This document shows, one piece after another, positions 1 to 8,400 of a stretch of DNA of 64,000 nucleotides. A program made the position numbers and the translations under genes. The first letter of the stretch is position 1. Every line of letters starts with the position of its first letter. The notes under the pieces were generated by a model. That model did not search any database. It saw only the letters and a program-made list of their open reading frames with translations, and was not told the DNA's origin. Origin of the DNA: Planktosalinus sp963977065 (GTDB taxonomy: Bacteria; Bacteroidota; Bacteroidia; Flavobacteriales; Flavobacteriaceae); assembly GCA_963977065.1 (NCBI GenBank), contig CAXBNF010000006.1:1-64000 (forward strand), read 5' to 3'.

Positions 1-446
1 TGGCGCTCATGGGAGGTGCAGTAACCGGAGCTGCGACTAGGGGCATTGCAATAGGTAATAGTTCTAGTAGCGAGGCAAACGATGCTTTTGCCATCGGTCG
101 CGCAACACAGGCATCGGGCGCCAATTCGATGGCCCTTGGCGAAAATGCTTTGGCAACGGGCATAAGTTCAACTTCCTTCACTAATGGAATAGCATCAGGA
201 AACTTTTCACTTGCAGGACTATTTGGCACTGCAAGCGGGACCAATTCAATAGCCTTAAACGGTTCGGCAAGTGGAGCCGGAGCAGTGAGCATTTCGGGTA
301 CCGCAGCAGGTGAAAACTCCATGGCGCTCATGGGAGGTGCAGTAACCGGAGCTGCGACTAGGGGCATTGCAATAGGGAACAGCGCAAGCAGCGAGGCAAA
401 CGATGCTGTTGCCATCGGTCAAGGAACACAGGCGTTGGGTACTAAT
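1..446 (+). repeat. Direct repeat, 321-bp period, within the adhesin gene
   Basis: Bases 1-125 recur at 322-446. The first 54 bases are identical and the rest is about 80-85% similar. The period equals 107 codons, so unequal crossing-over would change the number of head repeats without breaking the frame. More units may lie to the left of the window. Confidence 0.9.
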
Positions 447-1109
447 GCAATTGCAATAGGAAATAATATTACAGCATATTCCTATGGCGAAACTGTTTTA
501 GGTTATCATCAGGAAACATATATTCCAATCAGTACAAATTCAAACAGTGCAAATGACAGGTTGTTTGTTATTGGAAATGGAGATGTAACATTGGGCCTTC
601 CCAGCGAAAATAACGCCTTCACCATACTAAAAAACGGAAGAACCGGTATTATGAGAATTCCAACAACCAACATTCTTGAAGTAGGAGGCCAAGCTTCCAA
701 GAATTCTGCTGGAGACTGGGTCGCTAATAGTGATTCTCGATTAAAGAAGAATATTGAAACCTTTAAAGAACAAGAAGCTTTAAATAAACTGCTACAGATG
801 CGTGGTGTAACTTACGAATGGAACGACAAACAAACAGGAAGCCAACGTCCTGAAGGAATTCAATACGGATTTATCGCACAAGAGATAAAGGAAGTATTTC
901 CTGAAAATGTTGAATTAGATAACTTAGGTTATTATCAAACAGCTTATGGCACTTACGATGCAATGTATGTACAAGCTATAAAAGCGTTGAACAACAAACT
1001 TGAATCACTTGAAGCAGAAAATGAGACTTTAAAAAATGAAATTCAAAAAATATACAGCCTTTTAAATCAGGGTAGTTCAAATGAAAAGGAAATGGTTACC
1101 CGTGAGTAA
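1..1109 (+). CDS. Adhesin/fibre-like protein with YadA-head-like repeats and C-terminal peptidase S74 chaperone (5' partial)
   Basis: The reading frame is open at the left edge, so only the C-terminal part is here; the first in-frame ATG (base 9) is internal to a repeat. About 150 residues of alanine/glycine/serine-rich repeats with AIAIG and SMALG motifs resemble the head repeats of trimeric autotransporters. The C-terminal third has the S74 intramolecular chaperone signature SDSRLKKNI, whose Ser and Lys (spaced by five) form the known autocleavage dyad, then GFIAQEIKEVFPE, ending in a coiled coil. The family assembles trimeric fibres and then cuts itself off. The role is probably a surface fibre or a phage-tail-like protein; I infer this from domains only. 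Its stop lies inside the 3' end of the convergent gene (14-nt overlap). Confidence 0.8.
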   Translation, partial: ALMGGAVTGAATRGIAIGNSSSSEANDAFAIGRATQASGANSMALGENALATGISSTSFTNGIASGNFSLAGLFGTASGTNSIALNGSASGAGAVSISGTAAGENSMALMGGAVTGAATRGIAIGNSASSEANDAVAIGQGTQALGTNAIAIGNNITAYSYGETVLGYHQETYIPISTNSNSANDRLFVIGNGDVTLGLPSENNAFTILKNGRTGIMRIPTTNILEVGGQASKNSAGDWVANSDSRLKKNIETFKEQEALNKLLQMRGVTYEWNDKQTGSQRPEGIQYGFIAQEIKEVFPENVELDNLGYYQTAYGTYDAMYVQAIKALNNKLESLEAENETLKNEIQKIYSLLNQGSSNEKEMVTRE

Positions 1110-2346
1110 CACTTACTGCTTTCGCAACCAAAAACCCACCCGTCCAGCAATTCTGAAAATTAAAGCCGCCGGTGATGGCGTCGATGTTGAGTACTTCGCC
1201 TGCCAGATAAAGGTTTTTATGAAGTTTGCTTTCAAAGGTTTTAAAGTTGATTTCTTTTAATTCCACACCGCCGGCTGTAACAAATTCTTCTTTGAAGGTG
1301 CTTTTACCATCGACTTCAAATTGGCTTTGGGTGAGTTGGTTGGCGAGGTTTTGCAATTGATTTTTATTAATTTCAGCCCATTTAGTTTCGATACCGATTC
1401 CAACGGCACTGACAAGACTTTGCCAAAGGCGTTTTGGCAATTCAAAATGTGGGTGTTTTGCGACTAGCTGTTTGGCGTTGTCATTTTTGATTTCCTTTAA
1501 ATGCTCTAAAGTTTCGTCAAAACTCAGGTACTCAAGCCAATTGACCTGAAGTGTGAATTTATAATCCAGTTGATTTAATTCGCGAGCTCCCCAGGCCGAA
1601 AGTTTTAAAATCGCCGGTCCGCTCAACCCCCAGTGGGTAATGAGTAACGGTCCTTCACTCTCCAGTCCCCCTCCGGCTCCCCGCCAAATGGCGGGGGAGG
1701 GTTTTATTTTTAAAGTGGCATTCGTTGATACCCCGGGCAAGTCAGCGATGCGGTTGTCTTTGATATTGAATGTAAACAATGATGGCACCGGTGGAACGAT
1801 GGTGTGTCCCAATCCTTTTAGTAAGTTCCATATTTTTGGATTGCTACCGGTAGCGATAACGAGGTGTTTGGCTTGAAAAGAGCCTTGTGTTGTTTCAACC
1901 ATCCAAGAGGCATTTTCATTAACAACTTCTTGAACAGAATGATTCAGCAGTACCTCAATACCTAAGCGTTCCACTTCCGATAGAAAACAATCAATAATCG
2001 TTTGCGAGTTATCACTCTCGGGAAACATCCTGCCGTCTTCTTCAATCTTTAGTGCAACGCCACGCTTTTCAAACCAATCGATGGTATCGCCGGTCATAAA
2101 GTTATGAAATGGTCCCAGCAGTTCTTTTTCTCCTCTGGGGTATTTTTTAGAAAGCTCTTTGGGAATAAACTCGGCGTGGGTGACATTGCAACGTCCCCCA
2201 CCTGAGATACGCACTTTGGTCAGCACCTCCTTGCCGCGTTCCAGAATGGCGATTTTGGCTTGTGGTTTTTGCTCAGCCGCGTTGATGGCGGTAAAGAAAC
2301 CGGCGGCTCCTCCACCTATGATGAGTATGTCAAAGTTTCTGCTCAT
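1096..2346 (-). CDS. BaiN/HI0933-family FAD-dependent oxidoreductase
   Basis: This is a flavoprotein of the HI0933/YhiN/BaiN family (416 aa, usual length about 400). The N-terminal Rossmann motif IIGGGAAGFFTAINAA binds FAD, and it is followed by the family motif KVRISGGGRCNVTH. Near the C-terminus, NIDAITGGFNFQNCWTGG closes the FAD site. Family members are poorly characterised NAD(P)/FAD enzymes and the substrate is unknown. Unusually, about 16 residues (PSPAIWRGAGGGLESE, encoded around 1650-1701) interrupt the segment before GPLLITHWGLSGPA. They coincide with a GC-rich palindromic element and look like an in-frame insertion. The ATG start is directly followed by the FAD motif. The 3' end overlaps the adhesin gene by 14 nt, and the gene lies just downstream of the PLP decarboxylase on the same strand (stop and start adjacent). 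Confidence 0.88.
   Translation of the reverse strand: MSRNFDILIIGGGAAGFFTAINAAEQKPQAKIAILERGKEVLTKVRISGGGRCNVTHAEFIPKELSKKYPRGEKELLGPFHNFMTGDTIDWFEKRGVALKIEEDGRMFPESDNSQTIIDCFLSEVERLGIEVLLNHSVQEVVNENASWMVETTQGSFQAKHLVIATGSNPKIWNLLKGLGHTIVPPVPSLFTFNIKDNRIADLPGVSTNATLKIKPSPAIWRGAGGGLESEGPLLITHWGLSGPAILKLSAWGARELNQLDYKFTLQVNWLEYLSFDETLEHLKEIKNDNAKQLVAKHPHFELPKRLWQSLVSAVGIGIETKWAEINKNQLQNLANQLTQSQFEVDGKSTFKEEFVTAGGVELKEINFKTFESKLHKNLYLAGEVLNIDAITGGFNFQNCWTGGFLVAKAVSVTHG
1662..1701 (-). repeat. GC-rich palindromic element inside the BaiN-like gene
   Basis: A G+C-rich island in an AT-rich gene. It contains an inverted repeat CTCCCCGCCA / TGGCGGGGGAG (1677-1699), flanked on the left by a C-rich tail. 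On the minus strand it reads stem, then GCCGGAGGGGGACT, matching the plan of the elements at 6358, 6783 and 50542. It is translated in frame as a proline/glycine-rich peptide. Confidence 0.8.
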
Positions 2347-3774
2347 TTATTCCTGTGCAAATTGTTCACACAATTGCAACGTACTTTTGACATCTTCCAG
2401 CGTTGTCCTAGGGTTAATGAGGCACATCCGCAACACCACTTGTTTGTTTAAAATGGTAGTAACCAAAAGCGCTTCCCGGGAAGTCACCACTTTTTCTGAT
2501 ATTTTCTGATTGATTGCATCGAGTTGTTTGTCAGTTAATTTTCCGCTGATGGGATGGAACCTAAAATTGATAATCGCCAATGTTGCCGGTGAAACCACTT
2601 CCCAGGTATTGCTTTTTCGCAGGTAGTCTTCCGTTTGTTCGGCCAGTTTGATGTTGTAAGTGATGGCTTTTCGAAACGCTTTCAACCCAAAGGTTTTAAT
2701 GGACATATAGAACTTCAAAGCTCTAAAACGACGTGTTAACTCAATGCCGTGGTCATAAAAATTGATTTCAGACTCGTTGCCTTCAATATCGCGCAGGTAC
2801 TCCGGTTTTTCAGTAAAGGTGCCTTTCAGCCATTTGTGGTTTCTCACTAAAAGACAACCAATTTCATAGGGCTGAAAAAACCACTTGTGAGGATCGACAG
2901 TAATGGAATCTGCTTTTTCGATTCCGGAGAGCAATTGTTTTCCGTTTTTTGCCAAGATGGCACCACCACCATAAGCGGCATCAATGTGAAACCAGATTTT
3001 TTCTTTTTTACAAATGCCTGCAAGTTCGTTGAGCGGATCTACCGTTCCGGTATTGGTGGTTCCGGCGGAAGCAATAAAACAAAAAGGTTGCCACCCCTCA
3101 AGTTTGTCTTTCGCAATAGCGTTTTTTAATTTGTTGATGCCTATTTTAAATTCGCCGTCTGTAGGGATAATCCTGATTTGTTCTTTTCGAAAGCCCAGAA
3201 CACGAATGGCTTTGATATTAGAAGAATGTGCCTGGTCTGAAAGGTATATCACCGCTTTTGAAAAATCGTCACCACATTTTACTTTTCGGGCAGTGGCAAT
3301 GGCTGTCAGATTTGCCATAGAACCCCCACTGGTGAAAATGCCGCCACCTCTTTTTACTGGAAATCCATAAATTTTAAGGAGCCAGTTCATGGTTACAATT
3401 TCCATTTCGGCAGCAGCGGGCGAAGCGGCCCATCCTCCTGAAAAAATATTAAATCCACTGGCCAGGGCATCGCCCATTGCACTTATAAAGTTGCTGGGGC
3501 CGGGTACAAAAGAGTAAGATTTGGGATGACTCACCACATTGCTTTGGGTCATTACCTTTTGAAGAACAAAATCTAAAACTAGGCGGGCATCAGTTGGTTT
3601 TTCGGGGACATCTTCTAAAAATAAACTGTCCATTTCTTTTCTGGAAGCGGTTGCCACCGGATACTTTTGGTTTTGGGTGTCAAAATGTTCCACGATGGAA
3701 CTGACTACAGCATGGCCATAGTCCTGCATTTCTTCTTTGGTAAGTTCTAATTTTTCTGTTTTGGTTAAAATCAC
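2347..3774 (-). CDS. Group II PLP-dependent amino-acid decarboxylase
   Basis: A pyridoxal-phosphate decarboxylase of group II (475 aa), the family of glutamate, aromatic amino acid and diaminobutyrate decarboxylases. The PLP lysine lies in SITVDPHKWFFQPYE, and the PLP-stacking/aspartate region is WFHIDAAYGGG. An N-terminal GPSNFISAMGDALASG-type motif is typical. The substrate cannot be fixed from sequence: aspartate, diaminobutyrate or an aromatic amino acid are all possible. The start is GTG; the only upstream ATG is out of frame and stops after three codons, overlapping this GTG. The stop abuts the start of the BaiN-like gene on the same strand, so the two may be cotranscribed. A terminator upstream separates it from the beta-helix gene. 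Confidence 0.85.
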   Translation of the reverse strand: MILTKTEKLELTKEEMQDYGHAVVSSIVEHFDTQNQKYPVATASRKEMDSLFLEDVPEKPTDARLVLDFVLQKVMTQSNVVSHPKSYSFVPGPSNFISAMGDALASGFNIFSGGWAASPAAAEMEIVTMNWLLKIYGFPVKRGGGIFTSGGSMANLTAIATARKVKCGDDFSKAVIYLSDQAHSSNIKAIRVLGFRKEQIRIIPTDGEFKIGINKLKNAIAKDKLEGWQPFCFIASAGTTNTGTVDPLNELAGICKKEKIWFHIDAAYGGGAILAKNGKQLLSGIEKADSITVDPHKWFFQPYEIGCLLVRNHKWLKGTFTEKPEYLRDIEGNESEINFYDHGIELTRRFRALKFYMSIKTFGLKAFRKAITYNIKLAEQTEDYLRKSNTWEVVSPATLAIINFRFHPISGKLTDKQLDAINQKISEKVVTSREALLVTTILNKQVVLRMCLINPRTTLEDVKSTLQLCEQFAQE

Positions 3775-3840
3775 CGCTTCATTTTTTTAGGAGATGCAAA
3801 GTTAAGGCATTCAGTTGGGGATGAAAATGATTTTAGACAT

Positions 3841-3871
3841 AAAAAAATCCGGAAGCAAAACTCCCGGATTT
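3841..3871 (-). terminator. Rho-independent terminator of the beta-helix gene
   Basis: Perfect stem AAATCCGG (3845-3852) / CCGGATTT (3864-3871) with an 11-nt loop. It is followed on the minus strand by a run of seven T (3847-3841). It lies 24 nt after the stop of the minus-strand gene at 3895. Confidence 0.85.
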
Positions 3872-3894
3872 GAAATATTTTTTGATGTATGTGG

Positions 3895-5361
3895 TTATTT
3901 TACCACAATTTTTTTAACCATCTGATTCCTTTCGCCGTCAAAGGCGATAAAATAAACACCTGTATTAAGGTTTAGATTGATTGTATTGGTTCCAACCACT
4001 ACTTTCTGTGTAAAAAGTTCCTGACCTGAAATACTATAAAAAGTCACTGTTTCAAAATTGTTTGTGTTTTGGAACGTGAGTTTGTTGTTTGCTGGGTTCG
4101 GATACACAGAAAAAGCCGCCAATGCAGGATCTTCAGTACGTAACACTTCACAGAAAACCGGATCAAAAATCACTTCGCCAAGCGTTGGGTCATCTTCAAC
4201 ATGAAAAATAACATCTTCGGCTTCAGCCAAAGTACCTTCGCCATTTTCTACCCAACAGTTGTTTTTTGCGGTAATAGTAGTGGGTCCGTTGTTGTAAATT
4301 GCAAAGATTTCGCCATTGTTGCCATTTTCAGCAAACACATTCAACCCGGGATTGTCTTCATCATCACCAAAGTTTGCATCAACCGGGCCCTGAATCGTCA
4401 CGCCCCATAGGTTTCTTCTCATTTGATTTCCGGTAACATCAGCAGTCAAGTCTCCTGTTGGTGCATTGAAATTGATCCCGCTACCTCCCAGGTTTGGGTT
4501 GCCTTGTGTATCGTTATCCTCAATGATATTATCCTTAATGAGCGCATAGGAATTTGGACCTACAATGGTCATTCCATAACGGTTGTCTTTGATTGTGTTT
4601 CCTTCGATAATAACACGCAAAGCACCTCCCACAAGATTGGCAACAGCAATTCCTCCGGCCTGATCCAAGTCCCTGTCTCCCAAAATAGTATTGTTGCGAA
4701 TTTTCAAAGTATCATTCAAACGGGTGGCTCCCATATTGATTTGTGGACGGTTGTTATTTGTCTGATTGTTTCCTTCAATTAAATTGTTTTCGATAATAGC
4801 AGAAACACTTTGATTTGCACCCGAACTAATCGCCGGATTGGCATTAAACAAAAAGTCATTATTTGTAATGACAGGAATACCACGAGATAATGTGACCGTT
4901 GCGCCGGTTGCTACTCCGGAAACGTTATTTAAAAGCACACAATTGTTAAGGACAAAACTTTCAGTCAATACTTGAAGTCCACCACCAAATTGTATGGTTG
5001 CGTTTTGAATGTCAATAGTAGAAAATTCTTCAAACCGAAAACCATCATAAGGAGCCGCTTCATTCACAGCTGTAATGATAACAGCATCTGCTTCCACTAA
5101 AAAAGAACCAAGCCCAAGCACAGTTATCCGCACTCCGGCTTCAATTTCAAGTGTAAGGTCTGTGTTTATTCTGAGAATATCATCAGCCGCTATGGTCAAA
5201 TCTTCCAATAAGGTATAAGTTGTCCCAGAGACCGTAACCGTTCCGGGACTCGCCGATGCAATATCATCCAGAATCCAGTCAACACCTGTGCCGGGTGTAG
5301 TGTACTGTGCTAGGGCGATTGAAAAACAAAAAAGTAGGGATAAAGTTGTAAAAAATTTCAT
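3895..5361 (-). CDS. Secreted right-handed beta-helix protein with T9SS sorting domain
   Basis: 488 aa. The N-terminal signal peptide MKFFTTLSLLFCFSIALAQ is followed by an exported protein. The middle (about 110-370) is rich in asparagine ladders such as IRNNTILG and IEGNTIKDN, typical of parallel beta-helix (NosD/pectate-lyase-like) folds. The last 75 residues hold a type A Por secretion (T9SS) sorting domain: FSVYPNPANNKLTF, then TGVYFIAF and the terminal KKIVVK. In this lineage such proteins leave through the type IX system and end up on or outside the cell. A carbohydrate-related or adhesive role is possible, but no catalytic residues are recognisable. Confidence 0.85.
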   Translation of the reverse strand: MKFFTTLSLLFCFSIALAQYTTPGTGVDWILDDIASASPGTVTVSGTTYTLLEDLTIAADDILRINTDLTLEIEAGVRITVLGLGSFLVEADAVIITAVNEAAPYDGFRFEEFSTIDIQNATIQFGGGLQVLTESFVLNNCVLLNNVSGVATGATVTLSRGIPVITNNDFLFNANPAISSGANQSVSAIIENNLIEGNNQTNNNRPQINMGATRLNDTLKIRNNTILGDRDLDQAGGIAVANLVGGALRVIIEGNTIKDNRYGMTIVGPNSYALIKDNIIEDNDTQGNPNLGGSGINFNAPTGDLTADVTGNQMRRNLWGVTIQGPVDANFGDDEDNPGLNVFAENGNNGEIFAIYNNGPTTITAKNNCWVENGEGTLAEAEDVIFHVEDDPTLGEVIFDPVFCEVLRTEDPALAAFSVYPNPANNKLTFQNTNNFETVTFYSISGQELFTQKVVVGTNTINLNLNTGVYFIAFDGERNQMVKKIVVK

Positions 5362-5453
5362 GATTTAAAGTAATTATTTGGTTTGGGTCAAAGGTAAAGA
5401 AATCTTAAAAAGTCAAAAGTGTTTTAATAGTTTTAACTTTCACACATTAACTG

Positions 5454-5461
5454 TATTTTTG
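5454..5461 (+). promoter_or_regulatory. Candidate promoter -7 element for leuS
   Basis: TATTTTTG fits the Bacteroidota -7 consensus TAnnTTTG and lies 23 nt upstream of the leuS ATG. No clear -33 TTG is visible. Confidence 0.5.
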
Positions 5462-5484
5462 CCGAATTAAATCCGAAGGTGATC

Positions 5485-8400
5485 ATGAAATACCATTTCA
5501 ACGACATAGAAGCCAAATGGCGCAAATACTGGGAAGAAAACCAAACCTTTAAAGCCGAAAACCAAAGCGACAAGCCAAAATACTACGTTTTGGACATGTT
5601 CCCTTATCCTTCGGGAGCGGGACTTCACGTGGGACATCCGCTGGGCTATATTGCCAGTGACATTTATGCGCGTTACAAACGCCACAAAGGATTTAATGTG
5701 TTGCACCCCATGGGCTATGACTCTTTTGGCCTTCCGGCGGAACAGTATGCCATTCAAACCGGACAGCATCCTGCGATCACTACCGAAACAAATATCAATC
5801 GTTACAGAGAGCAGCTGGACCGCATTGGTTTTTCTTTTGACTGGAGCCGTGAAGTGCGCACCTCCAACCCTGATTATTACAAATGGACACAGTGGATTTT
5901 CACTGAATTGTTCCACTCCTGGTACAACAAAGACACTGACAAAGCTGAACCCATAGAAACCCTCATCACCCGTTTTACCAATGAAGGAAACGAATTGGTA
6001 AACGCGGTTTGTGATGATGATATCGTTCCCTTTACTGCTGAAATGTGGAATGCTTATGACGAAGAGCAACAACAAAAAATTCTGTTACAATACCGCCTCA
6101 CCTACCTCGCCGAAACCGAAGTCAACTGGTGTCCCGCTTTGGGAACCGTTTTGGCCAACGACGAAATCGTAAACGGTGTTTCCGAACGCGGCGGGCATCC
6201 CGTTGTGCGAAAAAAAATGAAACAATGGAGCATGCGCATCACCGCCTATGCACAACGCCTGCTCGACGGACTCAACCAGATTGACTGGCCGCAACCGTTG
6301 AAGGATTCGCAGACGAATTGGATTGGGAGGTCCGTTGGTGCGGCCGTTTCGTTTAAAGTCCTCCCCCTAGCCCCCTCCCAAGGAGGGGGAACTGCCGGCT
6401 ACTTAACTGGAAAGCACAGTAAAATTTCTATGCTTTTAGATAAGGCACAAGAAATGCGTAAAAGTCCTACAAAAGCAGAAGAAACTTTGTGGCAGGAAAT
6501 AAGAAATAAAAAGCTGGGGGATAAATTTAGAAGGCAGCAACCCATTGATACTTTCATAGTAGATTTTGTTTGTCTTGAAAAAATGCTAATTATTGAAATT
6601 GATGGAGAAATTCACAAAAATCAAAAAGATGTAGACGAATCGAGACAGCTTTTGCTGGAAGTAAAAAAAGGATACAAAGTCATTCGGTTTTCTAATGATG
6701 AGGTTTTAAATAAAATTGAAAATGTTCTTGAAAAAATAAAAACAGAACTTAACAATAGACCTTCATTTAAAGACAAATCCAGCTCCCCTCTCCTTGGGAG
6801 AGGGGCCGGGGGTGAGGACTCTGAAGGGTCGGAGATGAAGATTGATGTATTTACTACACGCCCCGACACCATCTTCGGAGTGTCGTTTATGACACTGGCA
6901 CCTGAGCATGAATTGGTTGAAAAAATCACCACTCCGGAGCAAAAAGAAGCGGTGGAAGCCTATATCGAGCAGACGGCAAAGCGCAGTGAACGTGAGCGAA
7001 TGGCTGATGTAAAGACCATTTCGGGTGTGTTTACCGGGGCGTATGCCGAGCATCCGTTTTCAAAAGAACCCATTCCTATCTGGATTGGCGATTATGTGTT
7101 GGCGAGTTACGGAACGGGAGCTGTAATGGCAGTGCCTTGTGGCGATGAGCGTGATTATGCTTTCGCAAAACATTTTAATATCCCTATTCCTAACATCTTT
7201 GATCAGGACATTTCTGAAAATGCCTTTACCGAAAAAGAAGGCTTTAAAATAGTCAATTCTGATTTCCTAAACGGCCTTGGCTATAAAGAAGCCAATGAAA
7301 AAGCCATAGAAGAACTCGAAAAAATCGGGCAAGGCACCGGAAAAATAAATTACCGATTGCGCGATGCGGTGTTTAGCCGCCAGCGATACTGGGGTGAGCC
7401 ATTTCCCGTATATTACGTGAATGGAATCCCAAAAACCATCGACCACGAGCATCTGCCCATCCAATTGCCCGAAGTGGAAAAATACCTCCCCACCGAAGAC
7501 GGCCAACCACCTTTAGGCCGTGCTGATATGTGGGCTTGGGATGCAGAAAAGTGTGTTGTTGTAAGCAATGAACTGATTGATCATAAAACGGTATTTCCTT
7601 TAGAGCTCAACACCATGCCCGGTTGGGCCGGCAGCAGTTGGTACTTGTTCCGGTATATGGATGCGCAAAACAACGACGAATTTGCAAGCCTGGAAGCCTT
7701 GGACTACTGGGAAAATGTCGATTTATACATCGGCGGTAGCGAGCACGCCACCGGTCACTTATTATATTCTCGTTTCTGGACCAAGTTTTTGTATGACCGC
7801 GAATTTTTAAAGGTGGACGAGCCGTTTAAAAAGTTGATCAATCAGGGGATGATTTTGGGGGAGAGTGCGTTTGTTTTTAGATTAAATTCAAACCAGACTA
7901 AAAACCCAATTTTTTTCAGTAAAAACTTCGTAGAAAAAGTTATTTCAGAAAAAAAACCATTTACTGAATATAAAGAATACAAAAAGATAGAGAATATTTT
8001 AATTCAAGAAAATAAAACCCAAAAAGGTTTTTTCTGGTTTGGAATAGATTATGAAACTACATGGAAAAACTTTACCCCTTTACATTCATTTGTAACATTT
8101 GTTAATCTTTCAAATGAACTTGATATAGAAGCTTTCAAGAACTGGTTGCCTGAATATAAGGAAGCTCATTTTATAACTGAAGTTGACGGAACATTTAAGG
8201 TTGGCCGCGATGTCGAAAAAATGTCCAAATCCAAGTACAACGTAGTCAACCCTGACGACATTTGCGACCAGTATGGCGCCGACACCTTGCGTATGTATGA
8301 AATGTTCCTGGGTCCGCTGGAGCAAGCCAAACCATGGAATATGGCCGGCATCACCGGTGTGCATAGTTTTTTAAAGAAATTCTGGAAGCTCTATCACACT

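Larger units (their letters stand above)
6358..6831 (+). mobile_element. Putative in-frame mobile element: DUF559 endonuclease domain between inverted palindromic elements, inside leuS
   Basis: A 474-bp block (158 codons) that interrupts leuS without shifting its frame. The core (from about ATG 6430) encodes a DUF559 domain: SPTKAEETLWQEIRNKKLG, then KFRRQQPIDTFIVDFVCLE, then IIEIDGEIHKNQKDVDESR, and GYKVIRFSNDEVL. The ivDF, EIDGEIH and D..R motifs are the conserved acidic and basic positions of this Vsr-like, PD-(D/E)XK-type nuclease family, so the domain looks catalytically intact. The flanks are one palindromic element at each end (6358-6390 and 6783-6820) in opposite orientation. Known: DUF559 belongs to the Vsr/MutH-like nuclease superfamily. 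Inferred: the block moved as a unit and survives because its product is tolerated within a surface loop of the LeuRS editing domain. Whether it is spliced, cleaved or retained cannot be seen; no intein motifs are present. Confidence 0.75.

Noticed and set aside
5467..6075. Minus-strand open frame of about 200 codons opposite the start of leuS
   Set aside because: Shadow of leuS; composition is anti-sense-like and it matches no family.
7840..8220. Apparent second large insertion in leuS (from GESAFVFRL to FKVGRDVEKMSKS)
   Set aside because: Matches the usual lineage-specific segment of Bacteroidota LeuRS before KMSKS; no flanking repeats.
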